A stretch of 35,015 nucleotides of DNA from Acidimicrobiaceae bacterium. GTDB lineage: Bacteria > Actinomycetota > Acidimicrobiia > Acidimicrobiales > Poriferisodalaceae. Under the pieces are notes generated by a model that was not told the origin of the DNA, ran no database searches, and saw only the letters and a program-made list of their open reading frames with translations. Both the position numbers and the translations under genes were made by a program. The first letter of the stretch is position 1, and each line of letters opens with the position of its first letter. The stretch lies in the NCBI GenBank assembly GCA_002705305.1, contig PAHW01000006.1, positions 6,727 to 41,741 on the forward strand, in the 5' to 3' direction. This document shows positions 1-8,573 of the stretch, piece by piece.

Positions 1-552
1 GTCACACCAGATGAACTCGATCACGTTGACCTCTACAGTTGCTTTCCGTCAGCGGTACAAATTGCGGCAACTGAGCTGGGATTAGGGATCGAACGACAAC
101 TGACCCAAACCGGTGGGCTCACCTTCGCGGGCGGTCCTCTGAACAACTACGTGACCCATTCGATCGCAACAATGGCCAACGTCTTACGGAACGAACCCGG
201 ATCTATCGGGTTTTGTTCAGCCAACGGTGGCTACATCACCAAACATGCTTTCGGGGTGTACAGCACCACGCCGCCAGCCGACGGGTTTCAACATCAGAAC
301 TGCCAAGAGGAAATCGATGCGTTCCCCCACATCGAACTAGACGCAGACCATGTTGGGCCGGCGACCATTGAGGCATACACAGTCATGCACGGAGCAGACG
401 GCCCCGATCGAGGGCTCGCGGCGCTTCGCACAGCCAACGGTCGCCAATGGGCAAGCACCAGCGATGCCGATCTCATGAACGCAATGATGGACGATGAACA
501 TATCGGACGGTCAGTTGAGGTACTCCCAGACTTCACCTTTGAAATGGCTTAG
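1..552 (+). CDS. Thiolase-like acetyl-CoA acetyltransferase, C-terminal part (5' end outside window)
   Basis: The reading frame is open from base 1 and ends in TAG at 550-552, giving about 183 residues. It reads DLYSCFPSAVQIA near the start, then a glycine-rich stretch with GGLTFAGGPLNNY, then NGGYITKHAFGVYST. These match the C-terminal half of the roughly 500-residue acetyl-CoA acetyltransferase-like proteins common in mycobacteria and other actinobacteria, which carry an extra C-terminal domain after the thiolase fold. The SCFP segment sits where these proteins keep a catalytic cysteine, and the GGP and TKH segments belong to the second thiolase half. The likely role is C-C bond cleavage or formation on acyl-CoA substrates in the cytoplasm; the substrate cannot be told from this fragment. 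The next gene starts 68 bases downstream on the same strand with its own promoter-like box. The family call is firm; the exact reaction is inference. Confidence 0.8.
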   Translation, partial: VTPDELDHVDLYSCFPSAVQIAATELGLGIERQLTQTGGLTFAGGPLNNYVTHSIATMANVLRNEPGSIGFCSANGGYITKHAFGVYSTTPPADGFQHQNCQEEIDAFPHIELDADHVGPATIEAYTVMHGADGPDRGLAALRTANGRQWASTSDADLMNAMMDDEHIGRSVEVLPDFTFEMA

Positions 553-606
553 TCGGCGCGTTCATCGTCTCCGATAACGGTCCACCACTCGCGCAGCCGA
601 TCTTTC

Positions 607-612
607 TAGCCT
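607..612 (+). promoter_or_regulatory. Candidate -10 box (TAGCCT) for the Ppx/GppA-like gene
   Basis: TAGCCT is followed by seven bases and then GTG at 620, the spacing expected if transcription starts at the start codon (leaderless mRNA). No convincing -35 element is visible. The support comes mainly from the same arrangement at several other genes in the window. Confidence 0.4.
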
Positions 613-619
613 CGGGAGA

Positions 620-1540
620 GTGAGGGTGGCGCTGCTCGAGATGGGAAGCACAGGGTTCCGTCTCGTCATCGACACCGGGCGATACACAGAACGCAGAAGC
701 CAGCACCTACATCTCGGGTCATCTGTTAGCACCCACGGGTCCTTTACCGAAGACGACATTGCCACAGCGACTCGACTCGCTACCGAATTCATGACTGCAG
801 CACGGATGCATAACTGTCAACGCATCGTCTCGGTAGCAACCGAGTCTTTTCGTCTCGCCGCCAACGGAGACGCCGTTGCTGCCCACATCGGAAGAGAAAT
901 TGGCTGCCCAGTACAGATTTTGTCCCCCCATGAAGAAGTAGCTCTGGCTTGGCGTTCCGTGATCAACGAATTTCCGCACCTGCCAGATATCACAATGGTC
1001 GACCTCAGCGGTGGCAGCCTTGCTTTGGGTAGCGGTCTTGTCGGCCCAAAGGGTCCATCGCACAATTTTAGTTACCCATTAGGTACGAGCGTTTTGGCTC
1101 CGCGAGCACTCAGCGACGGCTACCTGGAAACGTCAATGCGGATTCGACTCGAACACCACATCGCGGAAACGCTCAAACCGGCCGTCAAAAACTTGGAAAC
1201 CGCAGCGCATCAACAGGTCGTCCTAACCGGAGGAATGGGAAGGGCTATAGCTCGGCTCATTCACACCACTCGCCGAGGCGAAGTGCCCGATCACCTTCAT
1301 GGTCTAAACGTTGACTGCTCAGATCTCGGGCACCTTGTCAAAAAGTTCTCTGAACTTTCCTTAACTGCGCGTCTAGCGCTTCCAGGGATGGACCAACGAC
1401 GCTCCCTGCATATGCCTCTCGCAGTAGCAATTATTCGGCAGACGATGCGATCGTTGGAAGCACATGCTGCCGTGGTCGCAACCGGGGGCCTGCGGGAAGG
1501 TCTTCTCGCTCAGCTCATGACCCAACAGACCGCCGCTTAA
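620..1540 (+). CDS. Divergent Ppx/GppA-family phosphatase-like protein
   Basis: The 306-residue product belongs by pattern to the exopolyphosphatase / guanosine pentaphosphatase family (actin-like ATPase fold). The phosphate-binding opening DxGSxxxRL is seen as EMGSTGFRLVI (residues 7-17), with Glu in place of the usual Asp. The middle SVATESFRLA resembles the ATSAxR motif, LSPHEEVAL keeps the catalytic Glu-Glu pair, and MVDLSGGSLAL replaces the usual DIGGGSTEL. A third glycine motif is VLTGGMGRA, and the end reads TGGLREGLL as in the family. The altered first and second motifs make classical polyphosphate or pppGpp hydrolysis uncertain. Start: GTG 620 follows a TANNNT box by seven bases; GTG 626 is the alternative, seven bases after GGAG at 615-618. 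Family confidence is good, activity is not established. Confidence 0.75.
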   Translation: MRVALLEMGSTGFRLVIDTGRYTERRSQHLHLGSSVSTHGSFTEDDIATATRLATEFMTAARMHNCQRIVSVATESFRLAANGDAVAAHIGREIGCPVQILSPHEEVALAWRSVINEFPHLPDITMVDLSGGSLALGSGLVGPKGPSHNFSYPLGTSVLAPRALSDGYLETSMRIRLEHHIAETLKPAVKNLETAAHQQVVLTGGMGRAIARLIHTTRRGEVPDHLHGLNVDCSDLGHLVKKFSELSLTARLALPGMDQRRSLHMPLAVAIIRQTMRSLEAHAAVVATGGLREGLLAQLMTQQTAA

Positions 1541-1600
1541 TATCTCCGGTTGACCGCAGTTCACCGGAAACGGCGCTGTACCAAATCGTTATTCCGGTGC

Positions 1601-1606
1601 TATCGT
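1601..1606 (+). promoter_or_regulatory. Candidate -10 box (TATCGT) of the leu leader transcript
   Basis: TATCGT lies seven bases upstream of the GTG at 1614 that opens the Leu-rich leader peptide, so transcription would begin at or beside that GTG. Upstream, TGTACC at 1577-1582 is only a weak -35 match (3 of 6 bases, 18-base spacer). Confidence 0.45.
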
Positions 1607-1613
1607 CTACGGC

Positions 1614-1652
1614 GTGAACGGATCGCAACGCGGACTGCTTCTTCTTACCTAG
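1614..1652 (+). CDS. leuL: Leucine leader peptide (leuL-like), 12 residues
   Basis: A 13-codon frame GTG ... TAG encodes (M/V)NGSQRGLLLLT. Four consecutive leucine codons (CTG CTT CTT CTT, 1635-1646) sit just before the stop, and the stop abuts a stable hairpin at 1653-1680. Leader peptides rich in the regulated amino acid, placed before alternative RNA hairpins, are the hallmark of ribosome-mediated attenuation, and such leaders have been predicted upstream of leuA in other Actinobacteria. The next gene is leuA, which fits. The GTG has no ribosome-binding site but lies seven bases after a TATCGT box, so it was probably translated from a leaderless transcript. The peptide is too short to be found by ordinary gene callers. 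The amino-acid run and context are seen directly; the regulatory role is inference. Confidence 0.8.
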   Translation: MNGSQRGLLLLT

Positions 1653-3492
<1,840 letters not shown>

Positions 3493-3532
3493 CCGGTTCG
3501 GCGACCCATCAAACTTCGGTCAGAATCCTCAC

Positions 3533-4276
3533 GTGGCCTTAACTAGTTTTGCCGACGGTTCACTATTCGGAACCAGGTTCGGCGACGACCCACCACGGGT
3601 CGTCGCATTACATGGTTGGGGTCGCGATCATCGAGATTTCGATCGATGCTTAGCCGGACTCAACGCAGTGAGCATCGATCTTCCGGGATTCGGAGCTTCT
3701 CCGGCTCCACCTCAACCAGGGGGCGCGGCCCTGTACGCAGACCTTATTTCGCCGATCTTGGATTCTTGCGAACCGCCCGTGGTGCTGGTGGGACACAGCT
3801 TCGGGGGTCGGGTCGCGGTGCACCTCGCAGAGCGTCGGCCTGCTGCTGTCGGAGGCCTGGTACTTACAGGAGTTCCGTTGTTGCACCGCGCTCACCGAAA
3901 GGGAAAGCCGGCCTTGCGGTTTCAGCTCGGTCGTACGCTGCATCGTTGGGGCCTAGTCGGTGACAGCTACCTGGAAGGCCTTCGAGACAAATATGGCAGC
4001 TCCGATTATCGAGCGGCTTCAGGGGTGATGCGCGACATATTAGTGACGGTGGTTAACGAGTCCTATGAACAACAGTTGCGAGCGATCTCTGCTCCGGTCG
4101 ATCTGGTTTGGGGCGATGACGACGACGCTGCACCCCCCGAAATTGCGGCCCGGGCCGAAGCGCTCTTGACGGACGCTCGGCTCACGATCTTGGGCGGCGT
4201 AGACCACTTTGTTCCAAGCACCGCTCCCACTGCGCTGCGCGAAGCAATCGACCGTCGTTTGGATGCTTTAGCATGA
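3533..4276 (+). CDS. Alpha/beta hydrolase
   Basis: A 247-residue single-domain alpha/beta hydrolase. LHGWG at about 26-30 forms the oxyanion-hole region, VGHSFGG places the nucleophile at Ser89, the acid is one of the Asp residues of WGDDDD (195-198), and the base is His225 in GVDHF. No signal peptide is seen, so it is cytoplasmic. Start GTG 3533 has no clear ribosome-binding site but follows CAGAAT by six bases, a -10-like box. Its stop overlaps the start of the MurF-like gene as ATGA (4273-4276), which argues for translational coupling and a shared process. The substrate cannot be read from sequence; an ester or amide in envelope metabolism is only a guess from context. Confidence 0.85.
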   Translation: MALTSFADGSLFGTRFGDDPPRVVALHGWGRDHRDFDRCLAGLNAVSIDLPGFGASPAPPQPGGAALYADLISPILDSCEPPVVLVGHSFGGRVAVHLAERRPAAVGGLVLTGVPLLHRAHRKGKPALRFQLGRTLHRWGLVGDSYLEGLRDKYGSSDYRAASGVMRDILVTVVNESYEQQLRAISAPVDLVWGDDDDAAPPEIAARAEALLTDARLTILGGVDHFVPSTAPTALREAIDRRLDALA

Positions 4277-5793
4277 CCTCTTCCGATGCGTACACACTTG
4301 CTTGCTTCTTCGGGGCTTTGGTGTCGGGAGCACGTTGGCTGCGGGTCGCACAACGCGAGCATTACGTCCCATTATCAGCGACTCGCTTCGCCATTCGGTG
4401 GTGGACGATAGGAGTCTCCAACCGCGCTCTTGCCGCGATCGCTTTGGGTGCAACTGTTTTCGGGTTTTGGGTTCCCGCTGCCTGTGTGATCACGGCTCTG
4501 GTAACGATCGGAGGCCCGCTAGGTCTCAGTCTGCGAGGAAGGACAAGTTCGCTGGCGTGGACGAGACGACTTCGCACCGTCGCCGCGGTTTCGCTTGTGT
4601 TTGCCGCGGTTATTTCGCTTTTGTTTCGCCAACTGGGTTTGGGACCGGCGGGCTGCGCAATTCTCGCTATCGCAGCGCCTGCGTTAGTCGACGGGGTGTT
4701 GCTCATATTGAAGCCAGTCGAAAAGAGGTTCGCACGCCGCTACGTGATCGAAGCGTCTGAGGTCCTCGATCGCGTCGATCCCATCCGTATCGCTGTTACG
4801 GGTTCTTACGGCAAGACCACTATCAAGGGCTACATAAGGCACCTGCTGTCGGAGACATTTGGCGTAGTAGCGAGTCCGGCGAGCTTCAACAACAGCGCTG
4901 GTCTCTCACGGTCAGTAAACGAACACCTTGGTCAGGGAACAGACGTCTTCATTGCCGAGATGGGCGCCTACGGGCCGGGGGAAATTGCCGATCTAGTGGG
5001 TTGGATTAGACCGTCAATTTCGGTCTTGGCCGCCATAGGACCAGTTCACCTGGAACGCTTTGGCGATCTCGATACGATCGTCGCTTCGAAAAGCGAAATC
5101 TTCGCAACGAGCAGGACAGCGATCGTGAACGTCGACGCTTATGGACTCACGGGTGAAGCCGATCGCTTGGAGGCTTCAGGCATCGAAGTTTTGCGGTGTT
5201 CATCAATTGACCCAGATGCCGACATTGTCGTAATCAAAAACTCCCAGGGTCTCGAAGTAACGGTGTCGGGCCGTCAAATTGTTGTCGGATTGCCCGTTGA
5301 CGCGGCTCCGACCAATGTCGCGTGCGCCGTTGCTGTCGCGGTGACCCTAGAAATACCAGACCAAATTATCGCTCGGCGTTTGGCCGACCTGCCATCAGCC
5401 GAACATCGACGCCAAGTCCTAGTGAGCGAATCTGGGGTGACGGTCATCGATGACACCTACAACAGCAATCCTGCTGGTGCGGCCGCCGCGCTTAAAACCT
5501 TGGCGGAACTTGACGCACACCGAAAAGCGGTAGTGACTCCAGGCATGGTCGAGTTGGGACATCGTCAATCGGCAGAAAACCGTAGGTTTGGGGTTGATGC
5601 GAGTTTGGTGGCTGACGACCTGATCATCGTTGGACGGACGAACAAATCCGCTCTAGTTGACGGCTCCAGGGATGGCAACGCTCGGGTCCATGTCGTGAAA
5701 AGTCGTCAGGCAGCAGTGCAGTGGGTTCGGGAGCATTTGGACCCTGGCGACGCCGTTCTCTACGAGAACGATTTACCTGATCATTACGCTTGA
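4273..5793 (+). CDS. Membrane-anchored MurF-like Mur ligase
   Basis: The 506-residue product is an ATP-dependent amino-acid ligase of the Mur family, closest in pattern to MurF, which adds D-Ala-D-Ala to UDP-MurNAc-tripeptide. Signatures are the P-loop GSYGKTT (177-183), SFNNSAGL, EMGAYGPGEIA, GPVHLERFG with a following KSEIF, and IDDTYNSNPAG. The first 150 or so residues are unusual: instead of the soluble MurF substrate-binding domain there are several hydrophobic segments (about 50-82, 101-120, 125-147), so the enzyme is probably membrane-bound. The end YENDLPDHYA is shorter than in MurF. It overlaps the hydrolase upstream by four bases and precedes a Ddl-like gene, the enzyme that would make its dipeptide. 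It could be a second MurF or a ligase with a different lipid-linked or polymeric acceptor. Confidence 0.8.
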   Translation: MTSSDAYTLACFFGALVSGARWLRVAQREHYVPLSATRFAIRWWTIGVSNRALAAIALGATVFGFWVPAACVITALVTIGGPLGLSLRGRTSSLAWTRRLRTVAAVSLVFAAVISLLFRQLGLGPAGCAILAIAAPALVDGVLLILKPVEKRFARRYVIEASEVLDRVDPIRIAVTGSYGKTTIKGYIRHLLSETFGVVASPASFNNSAGLSRSVNEHLGQGTDVFIAEMGAYGPGEIADLVGWIRPSISVLAAIGPVHLERFGDLDTIVASKSEIFATSRTAIVNVDAYGLTGEADRLEASGIEVLRCSSIDPDADIVVIKNSQGLEVTVSGRQIVVGLPVDAAPTNVACAVAVAVTLEIPDQIIARRLADLPSAEHRRQVLVSESGVTVIDDTYNSNPAGAAAALKTLAELDAHRKAVVTPGMVELGHRQSAENRRFGVDASLVADDLIIVGRTNKSALVDGSRDGNARVHVVKSRQAAVQWVREHLDPGDAVLYENDLPDHYA

Positions 5794-5829
5794 GGTTGGT
5801 GGCATCGGTCGACACGGGTGAGGTGACAT

Positions 5830-5841
5830 CCCCCCGGGGGG
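5830..5841. repeat. Perfect palindrome CCCCCCGGGGGG between the MurF-like and Ddl-like genes
   Basis: Twelve bases of perfect dyad symmetry lie 22 bases before the ATG chosen for the Ddl-like gene. With no central loop it is more likely a DNA-level site or a homopolymer slippage spot than an RNA hairpin. Its function is unknown. Confidence 0.4.
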
Positions 5842-5863
5842 CATCTACGGTTTGCTACAGAAC

Positions 5864-6967
5864 ATGACTCGTCCTGCGGTCTGCTTCGGCAGTCCATCTC
5901 CTGAACACGACATTTCGATCCTTACCGGATTGCAAGCGGTCCGCGCCTTATCGGACGCCGGCAACGACGTCGCTGCCCTGTATTGGTCGAAAACCGGTCA
6001 TTGGTTCGAAGTTCCCGCCGACGTTGAGGCAAACGAGTTTGCGGATGGACTGCCAAGATCAGCCCAACCGGTTGTGCTTCAACTCGGCGAAACCGGCGGA
6101 TTTCATCGAATCAACAGGCGGGGAAAGCAAACTCGAATGGAGATCAGCGCCGTTGTGGTGTGTTGCCATGGCGGACCGGGCGAAGACGGAAGTCTTCAAG
6201 CAATGTTTGATCTTGCAGGGGTTCGTTACACAGGTCCAAGCCGTTCTGGGGCAGCTTTGGGCATGGACAAGCTGGCTTTCTCGGGGGCGATGGAGGCAGC
6301 TGGATTGTCCAGCTTGCCGCTTTACCTTGTGACCAACGAACTTTCACTCAGCGACGCTGGCCCATTCATTGTCAAGCCCCGGTTTGGCGGTTCATCTATT
6401 GGCATTGAGATTGTCGACAATCTTGAGACGGCCAAGGCGTTGACGAAAACCCAGCCATTACTGCGCGATGGTGCTGTTGTTCAGAATTATCTGAGTGACG
6501 CGGTGGATCTGAACATCTCAGTTCGTACGCACCCCGAGGTGAGTCTGAGTTCAATCGAACGGCCCCTGCGCCCCGAAGACGGCGGTATCTACAGCTATGC
6601 CGACAAGTATCTGCGAGGATCGGAGGGGATGGCCAGCGCGCCCCGAGAGTTACCGGCCGATCTCCCAGCCCAAATAGAGGGCCAGCTGCGAACACTCGCT
6701 TCTCAAGTCGTCGACCTAGCTATGGTCCGGTCGGTGGCTCGCATCGATTTCTTGTGGAGTCCCGACGGGTTGTGGGTGAATGAAATCAACACTATTCCCG
6801 GGTCACTGAGTTGGTATTTCTGGGCTCAAGAAGGAATCTCTTTTGCCGAGCTGTTATCACAAATGCTCGAAGAAGCACTCGAGAATCCCGCTATTGGCTT
6901 TCGTACTGACGGAGCCGACGGCTCCGCCCTCCGAGACGTCGGAGCGATCGCGCACAAGCTGGCCTAA
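5864..6967 (+). CDS. D-alanine-D-alanine ligase-like ATP-grasp enzyme
   Basis: A 367-residue ATP-grasp ligase of the Ddl family, which joins two D-alanines for peptidoglycan. Visible motifs are FGSPSPEHDIS (8-18), HGGPGEDG (102-109), MDK (134-136), the ATP-grasp strand FIVKPRFGGSSIG (168-180), YADKY (245-249), and ARIDFL with NEINTIPG (292-297, 306-313) supplying Mg ligands D295, E307 and N309. After NTIPG the sequence reads SLSWYFW where canonical Ddl has a different S-x-x-P stretch, so the second substrate may differ. ATG 5864 is preferred because MTRPAVCFG aligns with Ddl N-termini; in-frame TTG 5852 would add four residues. It follows the MurF-like gene by 70 bases, and its TAA overlaps the next ATG by one base. 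A dedicated partner of the MurF-like ligase is the simplest reading. Confidence 0.85.
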   Translation: MTRPAVCFGSPSPEHDISILTGLQAVRALSDAGNDVAALYWSKTGHWFEVPADVEANEFADGLPRSAQPVVLQLGETGGFHRINRRGKQTRMEISAVVVCCHGGPGEDGSLQAMFDLAGVRYTGPSRSGAALGMDKLAFSGAMEAAGLSSLPLYLVTNELSLSDAGPFIVKPRFGGSSIGIEIVDNLETAKALTKTQPLLRDGAVVQNYLSDAVDLNISVRTHPEVSLSSIERPLRPEDGGIYSYADKYLRGSEGMASAPRELPADLPAQIEGQLRTLASQVVDLAMVRSVARIDFLWSPDGLWVNEINTIPGSLSWYFWAQEGISFAELLSQMLEEALENPAIGFRTDGADGSALRDVGAIAHKLA

Positions 6968-7908
6968 TGAAACGCTGTGTCCCATTCTTGATGGCGCTCC
7001 TTTTCGCTATTTCGTGTTCGTATCGGTCATCTGCAACTGACGAAACGGGCCAGATCGCGAGAGACCTCAACGAAATGGAGGAGCGTTGCGTACGCGATCG
7101 CTTGTTAACCGGGTGGGGGCTTGATCTGGAGGATCTCACTCGGGATCTCAACCCTGAAGAAGAAATTGTTGTTGATATGGCCCTGGAATTGTGCAGGTTT
7201 GACCCGGGCCGAAGCCCTCAGGGGTCTGCTGTGCCGAACGATCAGCCTCAGGTATCGGAAAACCTGTTGGTTGCTCCGACAGTCTTTGATCCGACTGACG
7301 AAGCACCGGGCGAGGATCCTTTACTTGACGCGCTTTGGGAGGCATGCGGCGTTGGTCATCCCCTGTCTTGTGACGACTTGTTTTATTCAGCGCCTCGAGA
7401 CAGCGCCTATGAACAGTTCGCTTTTAGTTGCGGCGGCCGCGAAAACATGGACTGTTCTTTGTTGTTGGGAGTCGATCAACCCGAGGGCGCTCTTACTCCC
7501 CTGACTCCCCCTCCAGGCGAAAACGAGGCCCTTGATCGTTGGTGGAATTTGTGCGCTGAGGGAAGTTCACGGGCGTGCGGCGAGTTGCGTCTTATCGCGC
7601 CGAGTCGGTCCCTTTACGCTCAATTTGGAACGAGTTGCGGGGCCCGGGGAACCAGCTATTGCACACTGGTCTTAGATGACGACGGGGACCCGCCGACCCT
7701 CGCGACCTTGACGCCTGACCAAGCGCCGCCCGGTCAAGACAAACTGCTTGATCAACTGTGGCTGTTCTGCGGCGACCTCGACGCTCGCGCGTGTAAGGAC
7801 CTGTCCAAGTTCTCACCCGTTGACAGCCTCTATATGCAGTTCGGCGTTTCCTGTGGCGGTCGAGCGGTAGCCCCATGTGCTCGCTTCTTCGCGGACTTAG
7901 ATACCTGA
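6967..7908 (+). CDS. Putative lipoprotein with three four-cysteine repeats
   Basis: The 313-residue product begins with MKRCVPFLMALLFAISC, a lipoprotein-type signal with the likely acylated Cys at 17 (the lipobox is imperfect: Ala at -3). After an acidic region with Cys41 and Cys76 come three tandem modules of about 55 residues (113-168, 181-236, 253-309). Each reads roughly PG-x(4)-LD-x-x-W-x-x-C, then C, then S-x-Y-x-x-F-x-x-SCG, then C. The four cysteines keep the same spacing in all three modules (C-x7-C-x19-C-x7-C): 127/135/155/163, 196/204/224/232 and 268/276/296/304. Paired disulfides outside the membrane are likely. From memory, single copies of a similar module occur in other actinobacterial secreted proteins; no function is known to me. 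The start overlaps the Ddl-like stop by one base. Confidence 0.75.
   Translation: MKRCVPFLMALLFAISCSYRSSATDETGQIARDLNEMEERCVRDRLLTGWGLDLEDLTRDLNPEEEIVVDMALELCRFDPGRSPQGSAVPNDQPQVSENLLVAPTVFDPTDEAPGEDPLLDALWEACGVGHPLSCDDLFYSAPRDSAYEQFAFSCGGRENMDCSLLLGVDQPEGALTPLTPPPGENEALDRWWNLCAEGSSRACGELRLIAPSRSLYAQFGTSCGARGTSYCTLVLDDDGDPPTLATLTPDQAPPGQDKLLDQLWLFCGDLDARACKDLSKFSPVDSLYMQFGVSCGGRAVAPCARFFADLDT
7303..7893 (+). repeat. Three protein-coding Cys modules in tandem
   Basis: The modules lie at 7303-7470, 7507-7674 and 7723-7893 within the lipoprotein gene. The protein repeat is clear, while the DNA copies have diverged, so the duplications are old. Short acidic or proline-rich linkers separate them. 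Confidence 0.8.
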
Positions 7909-7914
7909 AAATCT

Positions 7915-8505
7915 CTAATCCGCTATCAGAGCAGCGCGAAGGAATTCGATCGTTTCTCGGCGGGCTTTCACCAGCGAACGGAGATCCGGCTCTAGGCCTA
8001 AGGCTCTCATGACCTCTGGTTCGGTGGCCACACCGATCACGGCCGAATAAACGGCTAACAGAAGCATTCGCGGCTCCAAGCGTCTAAATCTGCCCGCGAC
8101 CATCTCCCGTTCAACGAATCGCACCGCGTCCCCCAACATCGCACTCATCGCGGACGCCAATGCTCCCGAAGCCGAACCACCTTGTCTAGAAACCAAGCGG
8201 ACGAGTCCGAGTACTTCGGGCCGGCGCGCAGCTAATGAAAACGTGGCGCGCACTAGATCTTCAATACGTTGAAACCCTCGAGCCTGTGATTTGGAGGCTC
8301 CACCCAGGGCGGAGCCAAGTTCTTTAACAGCTAGCTCAATCGTTGCTGTCAGCAAATGCTCTTTCGACGAGAAGTGATACAGGATTGCTTGTTTCGTGAT
8401 CCCGAGTTCGGCGGCTAACTCATCGAGTGATGTGGAGTCATATCCCCGCAACCCGAATGCGGCTAGGGATGTGTCCAAGATGCGTTCGCGAGTTTGAGCG
8501 GCCAC
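7915..8505 (-). CDS. TetR-family transcriptional regulator
   Basis: A 196-residue TetR repressor. The N-terminal DNA-binding domain is evident: TRERILDTSLAAFGLRGYDS, then an HTH in SLDELAAELGITKQAILYHFSSKEHLL (about 25-52). The remaining helices form the ligand-binding and dimer domain, whose inducer cannot be predicted. The GTG start at 8505 lies six bases after TAGAAT (8517-8512 on this strand), so the mRNA is probably leaderless; an upstream ATG at 8513 is out of frame. The gene diverges from the SDR-HAD operon, and an 18-bp perfect palindrome lies between them, so it most likely represses both that operon and itself. An acyl-CoA or fatty-acid-like ligand is a reasonable guess from the regulated enzymes. 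It ends tail to tail with the lipoprotein gene, six bases apart. Confidence 0.93.
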   Translation of the reverse strand: MAAQTRERILDTSLAAFGLRGYDSTSLDELAAELGITKQAILYHFSSKEHLLTATIELAVKELGSALGGASKSQARGFQRIEDLVRATFSLAARRPEVLGLVRLVSRQGGSASGALASAMSAMLGDAVRFVEREMVAGRFRRLEPRMLLLAVYSAVIGVATEPEVMRALGLEPDLRSLVKARRETIEFLRAALIAD

Positions 8506-8511
8506 AGAGCC

Positions 8512-8517
8512 ATTCTA
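8512..8517 (-). promoter_or_regulatory. -10 box (TAGAAT) of the TetR gene
   Basis: On the minus strand TAGAAT matches TATAAT at five of six positions and lies six bases before the GTG start at 8505, giving a leaderless transcript. The expected -35 position overlaps the palindromic operator. Confidence 0.55.
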
Positions 8518-8535
8518 GAGCGAAACAGGTCTTAG

Positions 8536-8553
8536 ACTTACCATTTGGTAAGT
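8536..8553. promoter_or_regulatory. TetR operator: 18-bp perfect palindrome
   Basis: ACTTACCA-TT-TGGTAAGT is a perfect 8+2+8 inverted repeat in the divergent promoter region. It covers the -35 element of the rightward promoter and the -35 position of the leftward TetR promoter. Size, symmetry and placement are those of a TetR-dimer operator. Confidence 0.8.
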
Positions 8554-8566
8554 TATCTGATAGAAA
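8538..8566 (+). promoter_or_regulatory. Promoter of the SDR-HAD / LarA-like / PlsC operon
   Basis: TTACCA (8538-8543, four of six matches to TTGACA) is separated by exactly 17 bases from TAGAAA (8561-8566, four of six matches to TATAAT). Transcription would start at about the GTG of 8574. The -35 lies inside the palindromic operator, so repressor binding would block polymerase. Confidence 0.6.
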
Positions 8567-8573
8567 TGTAACC

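Noticed and set aside
8427-8573. N-terminal extension of the SDR-HAD frame back to 8427
   Set aside because: It would run through the operator, both promoters and the start of the divergent TetR gene. GTG 8574 begins a normal SDR N-terminus at the expected transcript start.
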